NCBI GenBank assembly: GCA_050299435.1 | Contig: JBNKVX010000012.1 | Coordinates: 1-62,377, forward strand | DNA length: 62,377 nucleotides | Reading direction: 5' to 3' | Source of the DNA: 1162T-S-0a-05 sp050299435 | Lineage (GTDB): Bacteria > Pseudomonadota > Gammaproteobacteria > Pseudomonadales > Cellvibrionaceae | Part shown: positions 27,660-38,161 of the stretch, one piece after another | Numbering within the stretch: the stretch's first letter is position 1 | How the letters are laid out: every line of letters begins with the position of its first letter | The notes under the pieces: model-generated | The model's input: only the letters and a program-made list of their open reading frames with translations | The model's database searches: none | What the model was told of the DNA's origin: nothing | Program-made: the position numbers and the translations under genes

Positions 27660-28814
27660 TTGTCTATGCCCATTCGTGTTTTAACTGTCTTTGGAACCAG
27701 ACCTGAAGCTATTAAAATGGCGCCGGTGGTCAAAGCATTAGAAAGTAACCCCGAAATAGAGTCTTTAGTGGCCGTCACAGCTCAACATCGGCAGATGTTG
27801 GATCAGGTACTTGAGTTATTTGAACTTACTACTGATTTTGATTTGGATCTAATGCAACCAAATCAGGACCTCTATGACATTACCTCTCGCGCCCTCGTAG
27901 GTATGAGAGAGGTACTTAAACAATGCAATCCGGATTTGGTTTTAGTTCACGGAGATACGACAACTTGCTTTACAGCTTGTTTGGCCGCATTTTATTCAAT
28001 GATTCCTGTAGGGCATGTTGAAGCAGGTTTGAGAACTGGCAATATTTACGCACCTTTTCCTGAGGAAGCAAATCGAAGCTTAGTTGGTAAAATTGCTAGT
28101 TTGCATTTTGCACCGACACCAACTTCAAAAAACAACCTATTGTCAGAAAACATTAGTGATTTTTCAATTTTTGTTACTGGAAACACTGTTATCGACGCTT
28201 TATTGATGACGCGGAAAAAAATTGAGAGTTTCGACAACCAGTATTGGTCAAAATTTTTTAATGACTCAACAATTAATTCAATTAGAAACAGGTCGGGACG
28301 ATTTATTTTAATTACAGGTCATCGTAGAGAAAATTTTGGTCAAGGATTTATCGATTTTTGTAACGCACTTAAAAACATTGCTCTCGACAACCCCAGTTGG
28401 TTACTGGTTTACCCCGTACATTTGAATCCGAATGTTCAAAAGCCAGTAAATGCTATATTAAATGAGACAAAAAATATTCTTTTGATCAATCCTATTGATT
28501 ACTTGCCATTTGTGTGGCTGTTAAATCAATGTGATTTGGTTATCACTGATTCTGGCGGGATACAGGAAGAAGCTCCGTCACTTGGAAAACCTGTTTTAGT
28601 AACGCGAGAAGTAACTGAACGTCCGGAAGCGGTAGATGCTGGCACAGTCAAATTGGTAGGAACCGACAAAGATAAGATTGTAAACAGCACATACGAAATT
28701 CTAAACAATCCTGACGTATATGAATCAATGTCAAAAGCTCACAACCCATACGGAGATGGAAATGCATCACAAAGAATTGTTGATGCTATTTTGAAAAAAT
28801 TCATTGGAAAATAA
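27660..28814 (+). CDS. wecB: UDP-N-acetylglucosamine 2-epimerase (non-hydrolysing)
   Basis: WecB interconverts UDP-GlcNAc and UDP-ManNAc, giving the substrate of WecC. The 384-residue protein starts VLTVFGTRPEAIKMAPVV and has VHGDTTTCF, GHVEAGLRTGN, PFPEEANRS, TGHRRENFG and SGGIQEEAPSLGKPVLV. A TTG at 27660 stands five bases after AGGAAAG; an ATG two codons later is also possible. It lies 15 bases after wecC and ends one base before the end of the convergent dehydrogenase gene, with no terminator between. Confidence 0.93.
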   Translation: MSMPIRVLTVFGTRPEAIKMAPVVKALESNPEIESLVAVTAQHRQMLDQVLELFELTTDFDLDLMQPNQDLYDITSRALVGMREVLKQCNPDLVLVHGDTTTCFTACLAAFYSMIPVGHVEAGLRTGNIYAPFPEEANRSLVGKIASLHFAPTPTSKNNLLSENISDFSIFVTGNTVIDALLMTRKKIESFDNQYWSKFFNDSTINSIRNRSGRFILITGHRRENFGQGFIDFCNALKNIALDNPSWLLVYPVHLNPNVQKPVNAILNETKNILLINPIDYLPFVWLLNQCDLVITDSGGIQEEAPSLGKPVLVTREVTERPEAVDAGTVKLVGTDKDKIVNSTYEILNNPDVYESMSKAHNPYGDGNASQRIVDAILKKFIGK

Positions 28815-28815
28815 A

Positions 28816-30090
28816 TCAAAGCCGCATGTCGACATCCTTCGCTTCAAATATGCATTTTAGATCATATAGAACACATTTAGCTTTACCGAACGCACGAGCC
28901 GATTCTGCACCTTTATCCTTGAATTGTTTATGAGCAACCGCGAGTATTACTGCATCATAAACACCCAGCTCTGGATTCACACATAATTCAAAATTATATT
29001 CTTGTCTCACTTCAGCACTAGAAACCCATGGGTCATAAACGTCTACATTAACTCCATATTCCTTAAGTTCAGAGACAATATCGACAACTTTGGTGTTACG
29101 AATATCCGGGCAATTCTCTTTAAATGCTAAACCCATAATTAATACACGCGACCCATTTACTTGAATACGTATTTTCAACATTGCTTTAATAAGCTGTTCA
29201 GCTGCATAGGCTGCCATTTGATCATTCAAACGCCTCCCCGCCAGAATAATCTCCGGGTGGTAACCAATAGATTGGGCTTTATAAGTCAGATAATAAGGAT
29301 CGACACCAATACAATGCCCCCCCACTAGCCCCGGACGAAAAGGCAGGAAGTTCCACTTGGTACCCGCTGCCTTTAACACTTCTTCCGTATCTATCCCCAA
29401 TTTATTAAAGATTAGCGCGAGTTCGTTGATCAATCCGATGTTCACATCGCGCTGGGTATTTTCAATGACCTTTGCAGCTTCTGCGACGCGTATTGACGAG
29501 GTGCGATAAGTGCCCGCTTTGATAATGGAAGCATACAAGGCATCCACAAAATCTGCGGTTTCGGCGTTTGAGCCGGATGTCACTTTAACGATATCGGGAA
29601 GTCGATGGGCTTTGTCTCCCGGATTTATACGCTCTGGGCTGTAACCACACCCAAAATCAATGTTCAGTTTTAGGCCTGACTCTTCTTCCAATAGGGGCAC
29701 ACACACTTCTTCGGTTGCACCAGGGTAAACAGTGGATTCAAAAATCACCACATCCCCTTTTTTCAGATTTTTGCCAACGCTTCGGCTGGCATTCACCAGC
29801 GCATGCAGGTTGGGCTGGCGATTACGCCTAATGGGAGTGGGTACCGTGACAATAAAAACAGTGCATTTAGACAAATCATTTTCATTTGCGCTCAAAGTCA
29901 GTTTATGAGCTTGTTTCAACTCGTCGGCGGTCACCTCAAGCGTGGCATCGGCACCGTTCTTAAGTGACTGCACACGCGCTTCCTTTATATCAAACCCCAG
30001 AGTTGAGTATTGTTTACCAAACTCAACGGCCAAAGGCAGCCCCACATAGCCCAAGCCAATCACCGCAATCACACTGTCTTCTAATTTCAT
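28816..30090 (-). CDS. tviB: UDP-HexNAc 6-dehydrogenase (TviB/WbpO type)
   Basis: A second nucleotide-sugar dehydrogenase, 424 residues, of the Vi-antigen TviB/WbpO set that makes UDP-GlcNAcA or UDP-GalNAcA. VIGLGYVGLPLAVEFG is the NAD-binding turn. FESTVYPGATEEVC, GYSPERINPGDKAH, ENTQRDVNIGLINELALIF and GLVGGHCIGVDPYYL (catalytic Cys) follow, and GLAFKENCPDIRNTKV lies in the last third. The GINPGD-type signature separates it from WecC. It is transcribed leftward from beyond the rpsA terminator. Confidence 0.88.
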   Translation of the reverse strand: MKLEDSVIAVIGLGYVGLPLAVEFGKQYSTLGFDIKEARVQSLKNGADATLEVTADELKQAHKLTLSANENDLSKCTVFIVTVPTPIRRNRQPNLHALVNASRSVGKNLKKGDVVIFESTVYPGATEEVCVPLLEEESGLKLNIDFGCGYSPERINPGDKAHRLPDIVKVTSGSNAETADFVDALYASIIKAGTYRTSSIRVAEAAKVIENTQRDVNIGLINELALIFNKLGIDTEEVLKAAGTKWNFLPFRPGLVGGHCIGVDPYYLTYKAQSIGYHPEIILAGRRLNDQMAAYAAEQLIKAMLKIRIQVNGSRVLIMGLAFKENCPDIRNTKVVDIVSELKEYGVNVDVYDPWVSSAEVRQEYNFELCVNPELGVYDAVILAVAHKQFKDKGAESARAFGKAKCVLYDLKCIFEAKDVDMRL

Positions 30091-30114
30091 TATTGTCCAG
30101 CTCCAGAAACGAGA

Positions 30115-30135
30115 AACGGCCCCGTAGGGCCGCTT
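30115..30135 (-). terminator. Terminator after rpsA
   Basis: On the minus strand a GC-rich stem CGGCCC-loop-GGGCCG (30117-30132) is followed by TTTCTCGTTT. It lies about 30 bases after the rpsA stop and before the tviB-type gene. Confidence 0.6.
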
Positions 30136-30162
30136 TAAAGTATAACAGTGCTTTAAGAAATT

Positions 30163-31848
30163 TTACTGACCATCCTGACTTTCGATCTGCGCTTTAATCA
30201 GGTCACCCAAAGTGGCGGGTGCGGCAGTATCTGTAGAAGATTTGCTGTGATCCTTAATCGCCTGCTTCTCGTCCTCAAAATCCTTCGCTTTGATGCTCAG
30301 AATAATGGTGCGGTTCTTGCGATCCACATTGGTGATCTTGGCTTCAACTTCTTCACCCTCTTTCAGCACATTACGTGCATCTTCAACCTTATCACGGCTG
30401 ATTTCAGAGGCTTTCAAGGTCGCTTCTACTTCTTCAGTCAAGCTAATGATGGCTTCTTTGGCATCAACAGATTTTACGATACCTTTGATGATTGAGCCTT
30501 TGTCGTTTTCACTTACATAAGCTGAGAACGGGTCATCAATAAGCTGTTTCACGCCTAATGAAATACGCTCACGTTCTGGGTCAATGGCCAATACCACAGT
30601 TTCCAGCTCGTCACCTTTCTTGTAGTTACGTACCGCTTCTTCACCATCGTCATTCCAGCTGATATCAGACAAGTGAACCAAGCCATCTATGCCGCCTTCG
30701 AGACCAATAAAGATACCGAAGTCAGTAATCGACTTGATTTTGCCAGAGATCTTGTCGCCTTTGGCGTACTGGTTAGAGAACGCATCCCAGGGGTTAACCT
30801 GACATTGCTTGATACCCAGAGAAATACGACGACGTTCTTCGTCGATATCCAGAATCATCACTTCTACTTCGTCGCCCAGATTCACAACTTTGCTTGGGTG
30901 TACGTTTTTGTTGGTCCAATCCATTTCTGAAACGTGAACCAAACCTTCCACTCCCTCTTCAATTTCAGCAAAACAGCCGTAATCAGTAAGATTGGTGATA
31001 GTAGCTTTAACTTTGGCGCCTTCAGGGTAGCGTTGAGTAATTGCTGCCCAAGGATCTTCGCCCAATTGCTTGAGACCCAAAGAGACGCGATTGCGTTCGC
31101 GGTCAAACTTCAGGACTTTCACATCGATCTCTTGACCAACTTCAACGATTTCTCCTGGGTGCTTGATGCGCTTCCAAGCCATATCTGTGATGTGCAATAG
31201 ACCGTCCACACCGCCCAGATCAACGAAGGCACCGTAATCAGTAAGGTTTTTAACCACGCCTTTAACGGCTTGGCCTTCTTGCAGGTTAGCCAACAACTCT
31301 TCACGCTCTTCAGAGTTGGAGCTTTCCATGACTGCACGACGGCTAACAACCACGTTGTTGCGCTTCTGGTCGAGCTTGATGACTTTGAAATCCAACTCTT
31401 TACCTTCAAGATGGTTGGTTTCGCGTATAGGACGTACATCAACCAAAGAACCCGGCAAGAAGGCACGAATACCGGCCACATCCACTGTAAAGCCACCTTT
31501 GACTTTACCGCTGATGATGCCAGTGATGACCTCTTCAGAATCATGCGCAGCTTCAAGGACTTTCCAGCTTTCTGCGCGCTTGGCTTTTTCACGACTGAGG
31601 CGAGTTTCACCAAAGCCGTCTTCTACTGTTTCAAGTGCAACCTGAACTTCATCGCCAACGGCCAGTTCAAATTCACCCTTATCATTCAGGAATTGTGAGG
31701 CGGGAATAACGCCTTCTGATTTCAAGCCTGCGTGAACAGTCACCCAGTCTTGATCAATGTCGATAACCACACCGGTGACAATAGTGCCGGGTTCCATATC
31801 AACGGTTTTTAAACTTTCTTCAAAGAGTTCTGCGAAACTTTCGCTCAT
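30163..31848 (-). CDS. rpsA: 30S ribosomal protein S1
   Basis: S1 unfolds mRNA and helps load it on the ribosome. The 561-residue protein has six S1/OB repeats, each with a form of GxVxxITDFGxFV (for instance KGVVKNLTDYGAFVDLGGVDGLLHITDMAWKR, split here as one repeat). It begins MSESFAELFEESL. The ATG at 31848 has no Shine-Dalgarno sequence, which is usual for rpsA. In most relatives cmk lies directly upstream and ihfB directly downstream; here lapB is upstream and a tviB-type gene downstream. Confidence 0.97.
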   Translation of the reverse strand: MSESFAELFEESLKTVDMEPGTIVTGVVIDIDQDWVTVHAGLKSEGVIPASQFLNDKGEFELAVGDEVQVALETVEDGFGETRLSREKAKRAESWKVLEAAHDSEEVITGIISGKVKGGFTVDVAGIRAFLPGSLVDVRPIRETNHLEGKELDFKVIKLDQKRNNVVVSRRAVMESSNSEEREELLANLQEGQAVKGVVKNLTDYGAFVDLGGVDGLLHITDMAWKRIKHPGEIVEVGQEIDVKVLKFDRERNRVSLGLKQLGEDPWAAITQRYPEGAKVKATITNLTDYGCFAEIEEGVEGLVHVSEMDWTNKNVHPSKVVNLGDEVEVMILDIDEERRRISLGIKQCQVNPWDAFSNQYAKGDKISGKIKSITDFGIFIGLEGGIDGLVHLSDISWNDDGEEAVRNYKKGDELETVVLAIDPERERISLGVKQLIDDPFSAYVSENDKGSIIKGIVKSVDAKEAIISLTEEVEATLKASEISRDKVEDARNVLKEGEEVEAKITNVDRKNRTIILSIKAKDFEDEKQAIKDHSKSSTDTAAPATLGDLIKAQIESQDGQ

Positions 31849-31976
31849 GGAGGGAGTACCTTTCTTTCTCTCCGTACTGCCAGTGTACGGGCCTGTTAAC
31901 GTTAAGCTAATGAGGGCGTTCTGGCGCTAATCTCATTAGGGTTTAATTCGGGCAATGCTGCCCTGAAGCGGGCGCG
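31849..31976 (-). promoter_or_regulatory. rpsA leader with three hairpins
   Basis: The transcribed leader can form three hairpins: GGGCA/TGCCC (31950-31963), CTAATGAG/CTCATTAG (31907-31939) and CGTAC/GTACG (31873-31889). No strong ribosome-binding site is present. A structured, Shine-Dalgarno-less leader resembles the E. coli rpsA region through which S1 represses its own translation. Confidence 0.55.
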
Positions 31977-32005
31977 ACCATAGCAGAATCAAGGGCTTAA
32001 AACAA
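31977..32005 (-). promoter_or_regulatory. rpsA promoter
   Basis: On the minus strand TTGTTT (32005-32000), a 17-base spacer and TATGGT (31982-31977) lead into a GC-rich CGCGCCCGC discriminator, as expected for a growth-controlled ribosomal gene. Confidence 0.5.
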
Positions 32006-32032
32006 GATATATGCTGGGCTGGTATCTAAAAT

Positions 32033-33280
32033 TTAGCTCATGACTGGTTCAGTATTGTGCCGACCCGAATGCGGCGCCGATTGTGCCTCATTGGAGACCA
32101 AACTGATGCTGGACCAGGTTTTACAGCTTGGGCAAAGCCAGTGTAGCTGGCGACCTTCAAAACCGCATTGACGACACAGATATTGTTGCCTAGCGTCAGT
32201 AAGTTTTTCCAGCACCCCTTTTATACGCACATAATTTCGCAGGCTCGTTGGCCCCCGTTCATCAGCAACAATGTGTAAGAGCTCACCGGCGGGCTCCATT
32301 TTTGGGTAGCGAGGCAATTCCTGCATGAGCAAGCTCACTGCAGCGTCACCACCTTCAGTTAGTTCTTTCGCTTTGGCCAGATATCGCAGCGTTACCAACT
32401 GCGGCTTTTGTTGATACAAAGTCGCGAGTTCTTTGTGTAGCTCTTCGAGTGACGATAGTTTTTTGTAGCATTCAAAAAGTGGGGCGAGTATTTCTACCGC
32501 AAATCGCTCATCTTGTTTGGCCACTGACCTCAATGCGATGACCGCTTGCTGATAATCTTCCAATGACATTTCCAAACGCGCCAGAAGTAAATTTGCACGC
32601 ACACATTTTTTGTCATAGCGCAGTGCCGACCGAAGCCATCTGCGCGCTGTCAGCCAATCCTTTTCTTCAATTGCAGCTTCTGCAATTTCACAACTGAATT
32701 GCGCTTGTTTTTCGCTCCAGATATCAGTGTTCGCGGCGAATTTTTTTGCCGTTAATCTGTCTGCTGTATCGATAGCCCACAGCCACTCGCGAAGCTCCTG
32801 GTAAACATCCAATAAATATTCTGTTGCCTGCCGACCTAGCGCTTTATCAATCCCTCTTATTGCAATTAACTCTTTTAACAAGGCTTCCGCACGATCCAAC
32901 AAGCCTGCACGCAAATAATCAATTGCCAATTCAAGCTGTGCAAGATGAGATTGCTGTGTTGTTAATACAGGTCTAGCCAATAAATTTTGATGCACGCGAA
33001 TTGCCCGGCTGACTTCGCCGCGTTTTCGCAACAAACTACCCAGCGCGAGATGGGTTTCCAGCGTTTCACTGTTAACTTCCAAGGCCGCAATAAACGTTTC
33101 GATAGCGGCATCTGGCTGATCATTTAAGAGCTGGGTAAGGCCTTCATAATAACGTTTCTGCGGCCAATTAAGATGAGAAGTCGATGTATTTGCCTGGCGT
33201 TTCCTTGTATGTAACAAACCCAAGCCAAAACCGATTGCAAGCGCGACAAATAAAAACAGAGCCATCAACGCTGCATCCAT
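32033..33280 (-). CDS. lapB: LapB (YciM), TPR protein controlling LPS synthesis
   Basis: A 415-residue inner-membrane-anchored protein that in E. coli adjusts LpxC breakdown by FtsH. A membrane helix (about 4-22) precedes several TPR units (from KRYYEGLTQLLNDQPDAAIETFIAAL onward), and the C-terminal rubredoxin-like metal site CRQCGF...WLCPSCKTW is at about 370-392. It lies three bases after lapA. Here lapA-lapB sits between cmk and rpsA instead of after ihfB. Confidence 0.92.
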   Translation of the reverse strand: MDAALMALFLFVALAIGFGLGLLHTRKRQANTSTSHLNWPQKRYYEGLTQLLNDQPDAAIETFIAALEVNSETLETHLALGSLLRKRGEVSRAIRVHQNLLARPVLTTQQSHLAQLELAIDYLRAGLLDRAEALLKELIAIRGIDKALGRQATEYLLDVYQELREWLWAIDTADRLTAKKFAANTDIWSEKQAQFSCEIAEAAIEEKDWLTARRWLRSALRYDKKCVRANLLLARLEMSLEDYQQAVIALRSVAKQDERFAVEILAPLFECYKKLSSLEELHKELATLYQQKPQLVTLRYLAKAKELTEGGDAAVSLLMQELPRYPKMEPAGELLHIVADERGPTSLRNYVRIKGVLEKLTDARQQYLCRQCGFEGRQLHWLCPSCKTWSSISLVSNEAQSAPHSGRHNTEPVMS

Positions 33281-33283
33281 ACT

Positions 33284-33589
33284 CTATTCCCTTTTTGTAT
33301 GAGAGCGCAGTACTTGCACTTCTTTGTTAGCTTTTTTTAGTGCTCTTGATCGCGCGATTAAACCGGGTTTGAGCACAAGGTAATTTGTCAGCACACCCAA
33401 ACCGACTCCAATGAGCAAACTGATGCACACGATCACACCGATGCTTGTGGAAGGAAATTCGAAACCCAATATAAGCAGTGAGATCATTTGACTGTTACTT
33501 AAAGCGAGGCTAGCTCCAATTGCCAACATGAGCAAAAGCCAAAATATAAATATTAATCTTTTAATCCACTTCCAAACTTTAAGCAGCAT
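33284..33589 (-). CDS. lapA: LapA (DUF1049) inner-membrane protein
   Basis: A 101-residue protein with two membrane helices (about 10-30 and 43-68) and a basic, helical C-terminal tail (SRALKKANKEVQVLRSH), the normal LapA form. It is thought to act with LapB in LPS assembly. It lies 11 bases after cmk and three before lapB. Confidence 0.85.
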   Translation of the reverse strand: MLLKVWKWIKRLIFIFWLLLMLAIGASLALSNSQMISLLILGFEFPSTSIGVIVCISLLIGVGLGVLTNYLVLKPGLIARSRALKKANKEVQVLRSHTKRE

Positions 33590-33600
33590 TTCGCTGGCCC

Positions 33601-34275
33601 CTAGGCATTCATTTGAATTTGTTTTTCAATTAGCTGCAGCACTGCATTAATGCTTAATGCAGTGCAATCAATTTGTATCGCGTCATCCGCCGGTTTCAAT
33701 GGTGAGCTTGCTCTATTCATATCCTGGGCATCGCGCTGTTGAATGTCATTTAAGACTTTTTGAAACAGTTCAGTATTTTTTTCACTTTCACCCAATTGCA
33801 ACAGTCGCCGGCGTGCACGCTCTTCTGCGCTCGCCGTTAAATAAAATTTGTAGGGCGCCTCAGGAAAAACGGCGGTACCCATATCTCGACCATCCGCAAC
33901 CAGACCAGGCGCTTGTTTAAAATCGCGTTGCTTATCAAGTAGTGCAGCACGCACCGCTGGGTAAGCTGCCACTTTGGAAGCCAGCATGCCCGAACGCTCT
34001 TCGCGTATAACCTGACTCACATCTTCGTTCTGCAAAAACACCTGAGTATTTTCTCCCTTAACGCGGAAAACAATCTCCATTTTTCGCGCTTGTTCCGCCA
34101 CCTGGCTCTCATTGTCTAAATCCAATCCCAGGCGATCACTGTGAACACCGGCCAAACGATACATCGCACCGCTGTCTAATAAATGGTATCCCAATTTTTG
34201 AGATAACAATCGACTGATGGTTCCCTTACCTGCTCCACTCGGTCCGTCAATCGTGATAACTACGTGATCCTGCAA
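33601..34275 (-). CDS. cmk: Cytidylate kinase
   Basis: Cmk phosphorylates CMP and dCMP. The 224-residue protein has the P-loop DGPSGAGKGTISRLL, LLDSGAMYRLAG and DGRDMGTAVFPEAPYKFYLTASAEERARRR. The start is a TTG at 34275 directly after the pyrF stop, with GGGAG six bases before it. Its usual upstream neighbour aroA lies 4 kb away here. Confidence 0.95.
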   Translation of the reverse strand: MQDHVVITIDGPSGAGKGTISRLLSQKLGYHLLDSGAMYRLAGVHSDRLGLDLDNESQVAEQARKMEIVFRVKGENTQVFLQNEDVSQVIREERSGMLASKVAAYPAVRAALLDKQRDFKQAPGLVADGRDMGTAVFPEAPYKFYLTASAEERARRRLLQLGESEKNTELFQKVLNDIQQRDAQDMNRASSPLKPADDAIQIDCTALSINAVLQLIEKQIQMNA

Positions 34276-35001
34276 CTAGCACTCCCGAATATCTTCATAA
34301 ATTCTCAAGGCTGTCATAGCGGGGTCTTCAGCAGCTGTGATCGGTCTCCCTATCACAAGAAAATCACTGCCATTTTGCACGGCTTCAGCGGGTGTCATGG
34401 TGCGCTTTTGATCGTTGTTCGCGCTGTTCGCAGGTCTAATTCCCGGGGTCACCGTCAGAAAATCCTGACCACACAAATCTTTAATGGCGGCCGCTTCCCT
34501 GGCTGAACTGACCACGCCACTTAAACCAGATTCGCGCGCAACAAGAGACAGCAGTTTAACTTGTTCTTCTGGCTCTCTGGAAATACCAACGGCAGCAAGA
34601 CTCTTTTTATCCATACTCGTCAATACCGTCACGGCAATCAAAATCGGAGGATTGGAAAACCCTGCCAGCGTTTCCTTGGCGGCCAACATCATTTCAATAC
34701 CACCGCTTGCATGCACGTTCAGCATCCACACACCCAAGCGCGCAGCTTCACGCACAGCACCTGCGGTGGTGTTAGGAATATCGTGGAATTTCAGATCCAG
34801 AAATACGTCAAAGCCACTCTTTTGTACTTCTTCGACAACAGCTGGGCCACAAGCCGTAAACAGCTCTTTGCCGATTTTCAGGCGACAAATTTTTGGGTCG
34901 AGTTTAGTGGCAAGCTCTTTTGCCGCTTGCATACTGCAAACATCCAGAGCAACGATTAGTCGAGATCCTTCAATGGGAACACCTGAAGATTTAGAATTCA
35001 T
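34276..35001 (-). CDS. pyrF: Orotidine 5'-phosphate decarboxylase
   Basis: PyrF makes UMP in the last step of pyrimidine synthesis. The 241-residue TIM barrel has IVALDV, KIGKELFTACGP, the catalytic DLKFHDIPNT (Asp/Lys/Asp set), VTPGIRP and GRPITAAEDP. It precedes cmk with no gap, so two nucleotide-pathway genes are co-expressed. In E. coli pyrF lies at the other end of this gene group, after lapB. Confidence 0.95.
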   Translation of the reverse strand: MNSKSSGVPIEGSRLIVALDVCSMQAAKELATKLDPKICRLKIGKELFTACGPAVVEEVQKSGFDVFLDLKFHDIPNTTAGAVREAARLGVWMLNVHASGGIEMMLAAKETLAGFSNPPILIAVTVLTSMDKKSLAAVGISREPEEQVKLLSLVARESGLSGVVSSAREAAAIKDLCGQDFLTVTPGIRPANSANNDQKRTMTPAEAVQNGSDFLVIGRPITAAEDPAMTALRIYEDIREC

Positions 35002-35130
35002 TTCACATGAGCCTTTCGCATTTCTCTAATTTTAGCTTTACTCACTTCTACTTACATCACAAATCACACAGAATCTTGCTTAACCATCTTTAATCCTGCT
35101 CTATCTATATCCTACTTAAGCACAAACGAC

Positions 35131-35160
35131 CAAAGCCGGGTTTCCCCGGCTTTGTTTACA
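35131..35160 (-). terminator. Terminator after the ComEA-like gene
   Basis: A perfect 10-bp stem CAAAGCCGGG/CCCGGCTTTG closed by a four-base loop (GAAA when read on the minus strand) lies 19 bases after the ComEA-like stop. The plus-strand side is followed by TTTAC, so it may work weakly both ways. Confidence 0.6.
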
Positions 35161-35172
35161 TCAAGTACTTTC

Positions 35173-35499
35173 TTACAATACCAGCTTACTGCGATTTTTA
35201 TTGACTGTAGCTTTACCTATACCTTTAACCTGCGCAAGATCTTCAATTTTCCTGAATTTTCCATTTGCTTTACGGTAAGCAACAATTGCTTCAGCCTTTT
35301 TAAGGCCTACTCCCTTTAACACTTGAGAAATTTCTTTAGCGCTGGCCTTATTAATGTTGACCTGTGCAGGTATTTGTTGCACATGCGCACTTTTAACGCT
35401 CGATTTTTCAGCCGCTAATACGCTGGGTGCGGTCATCGCACCAACACAAACCAGAACAGCGCCCACAAAAGTGACAAGTTTTTTAATTTGATTATTCAT
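35173..35499 (-). CDS. ComEA-like helix-hairpin-helix protein
   Basis: A 108-residue secreted or periplasmic DNA-binding protein. A signal peptide (about 1-30, ending VLAAEK) is followed by a pair of helix-hairpin-helix motifs: VNINKASAKEISQVLKGVG and KIEDLAQVKGIGKATVNKN. ComEA proteins bind incoming DNA during natural transformation, and short single-domain forms are common in gammaproteobacteria. The ATG at 35499 has AGGAG eight bases before it. It lies 145 bases after cysN. Confidence 0.85.
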   Translation of the reverse strand: MNNQIKKLVTFVGAVLVCVGAMTAPSVLAAEKSSVKSAHVQQIPAQVNINKASAKEISQVLKGVGLKKAEAIVAYRKANGKFRKIEDLAQVKGIGKATVNKNRSKLVL

Positions 35500-35644
35500 C
35501 CCAATTCTCCTTGATATTAGATTTGCATTACATTGCTGTTTTTTATGCTTGCGGTGAAGCATGTGAATACTTTATCTCTATCAACACTGGGAAAATAGTG
35601 GCAAATCTCTGCAAAGCTTGTAAGAAATATCTTACAAACGCGAA

Positions 35645-37087
<1,443 letters not shown>

Positions 37088-37158
37088 TTTAATCTCCTGC
37101 TAATAAACTCTTTATAAATTGGGAGCCTCTAAAAAATAGGCCATTTTTCAGCGGTTCC

Positions 37159-38088
37159 CTAAAAATAACCTTCTTGCTTTTTCTTTTCCATCGACCCAGC
37201 GCTATCATGATCAATGACGCGGCCCTGTCTCTCAGAAGTTTTGGTTAAAAGCATTTCCTGAATAATTTCCGGCAAGGTGGTTGCTGTTGATTCCACTGCA
37301 CCGGTTAAGGGATAGCAACCTAATGTGCGGAAACGCACCATTTTTTCTTCAATCTCTTCGTTCCCTTCGATGGGCATACGATCGTCATCCACCATTATTA
37401 ATACGCCGTCTTTCTTCACGACGGGCCGCTTGGCAGCAAAGTACAAAGGCACAATGGGGATATTTTCCAGATGGATGTATTGCCAAATATCCAGTTCCGT
37501 CCAATTCGAAAGCGGAAACACACGAATACTTTCACCTTTATCCACTTTACTGTTGTATAAATTCCAGAGTTCCGGGCGTTGATTTTTAGGATCCCAGCGA
37601 TGATTTTTATCGCGAAAAGAATAGACACGTTCTTTCGCTCGAGATTTTTCTTCGTCTCGCCGCGCACCACCAAAAGCAGCGTCAAACCCGTATTTATCCA
37701 AAGCCTGTTTCAGCGATTGCGTTTTCATCACATCGGTATGTTTGGCGCTACCATGAGTGAAGGGCCCTATTCCCATATCCACGCCTTCCTGATTGATATG
37801 CACAATGAGATCCCAGCCCAATTCCTTGAGTCGCTCGTCGCGAAATTTAATCATCTCTTTAAATTTCCACGTCGTATCCACATGCATCAAAGGAAAAGGC
37901 GGCTTACCTGGTGCGAAGGCTTTCATAGCCAAATGCATCATGACGGCAGAATCTTTACCGATGGAATACAACATCACAGGATTATCAAACTCTGCGGCCA
38001 CTTCTCGAATAATGTAAATACTTTCTGCTTCGAGTTGTTTTAAATGTGTTAAGTTGAAATTCACTTCACTATCGTGATTGTCATTCAC
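37159..38088 (-). CDS. cysD: Sulfate adenylyltransferase small subunit
   Basis: CysD holds the ATP-sulfurylase active site. The 309-residue protein has the PP-motif YSIGKDSAVMMHLA, then PLMHVDTTWKFKEM, GGARRDEEKSRAKER and RFRTLGCYPLTGAVES. It starts at GTG 38088; the nearby ATG is out of frame. It lies 73 bases after tyrA-aroA and may be read from the same transcript. Confidence 0.95.
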   Translation of the reverse strand: MNDNHDSEVNFNLTHLKQLEAESIYIIREVAAEFDNPVMLYSIGKDSAVMMHLAMKAFAPGKPPFPLMHVDTTWKFKEMIKFRDERLKELGWDLIVHINQEGVDMGIGPFTHGSAKHTDVMKTQSLKQALDKYGFDAAFGGARRDEEKSRAKERVYSFRDKNHRWDPKNQRPELWNLYNSKVDKGESIRVFPLSNWTELDIWQYIHLENIPIVPLYFAAKRPVVKKDGVLIMVDDDRMPIEGNEEIEEKMVRFRTLGCYPLTGAVESTATTLPEIIQEMLLTKTSERQGRVIDHDSAGSMEKKKQEGYF

Positions 38089-38161
38089 TGTTGTTTATCC
38101 TATTACTCTTGGTTAGTCCGCGATTTAATACGCGTCATATTAATCAAATTCAAAATTGGGC

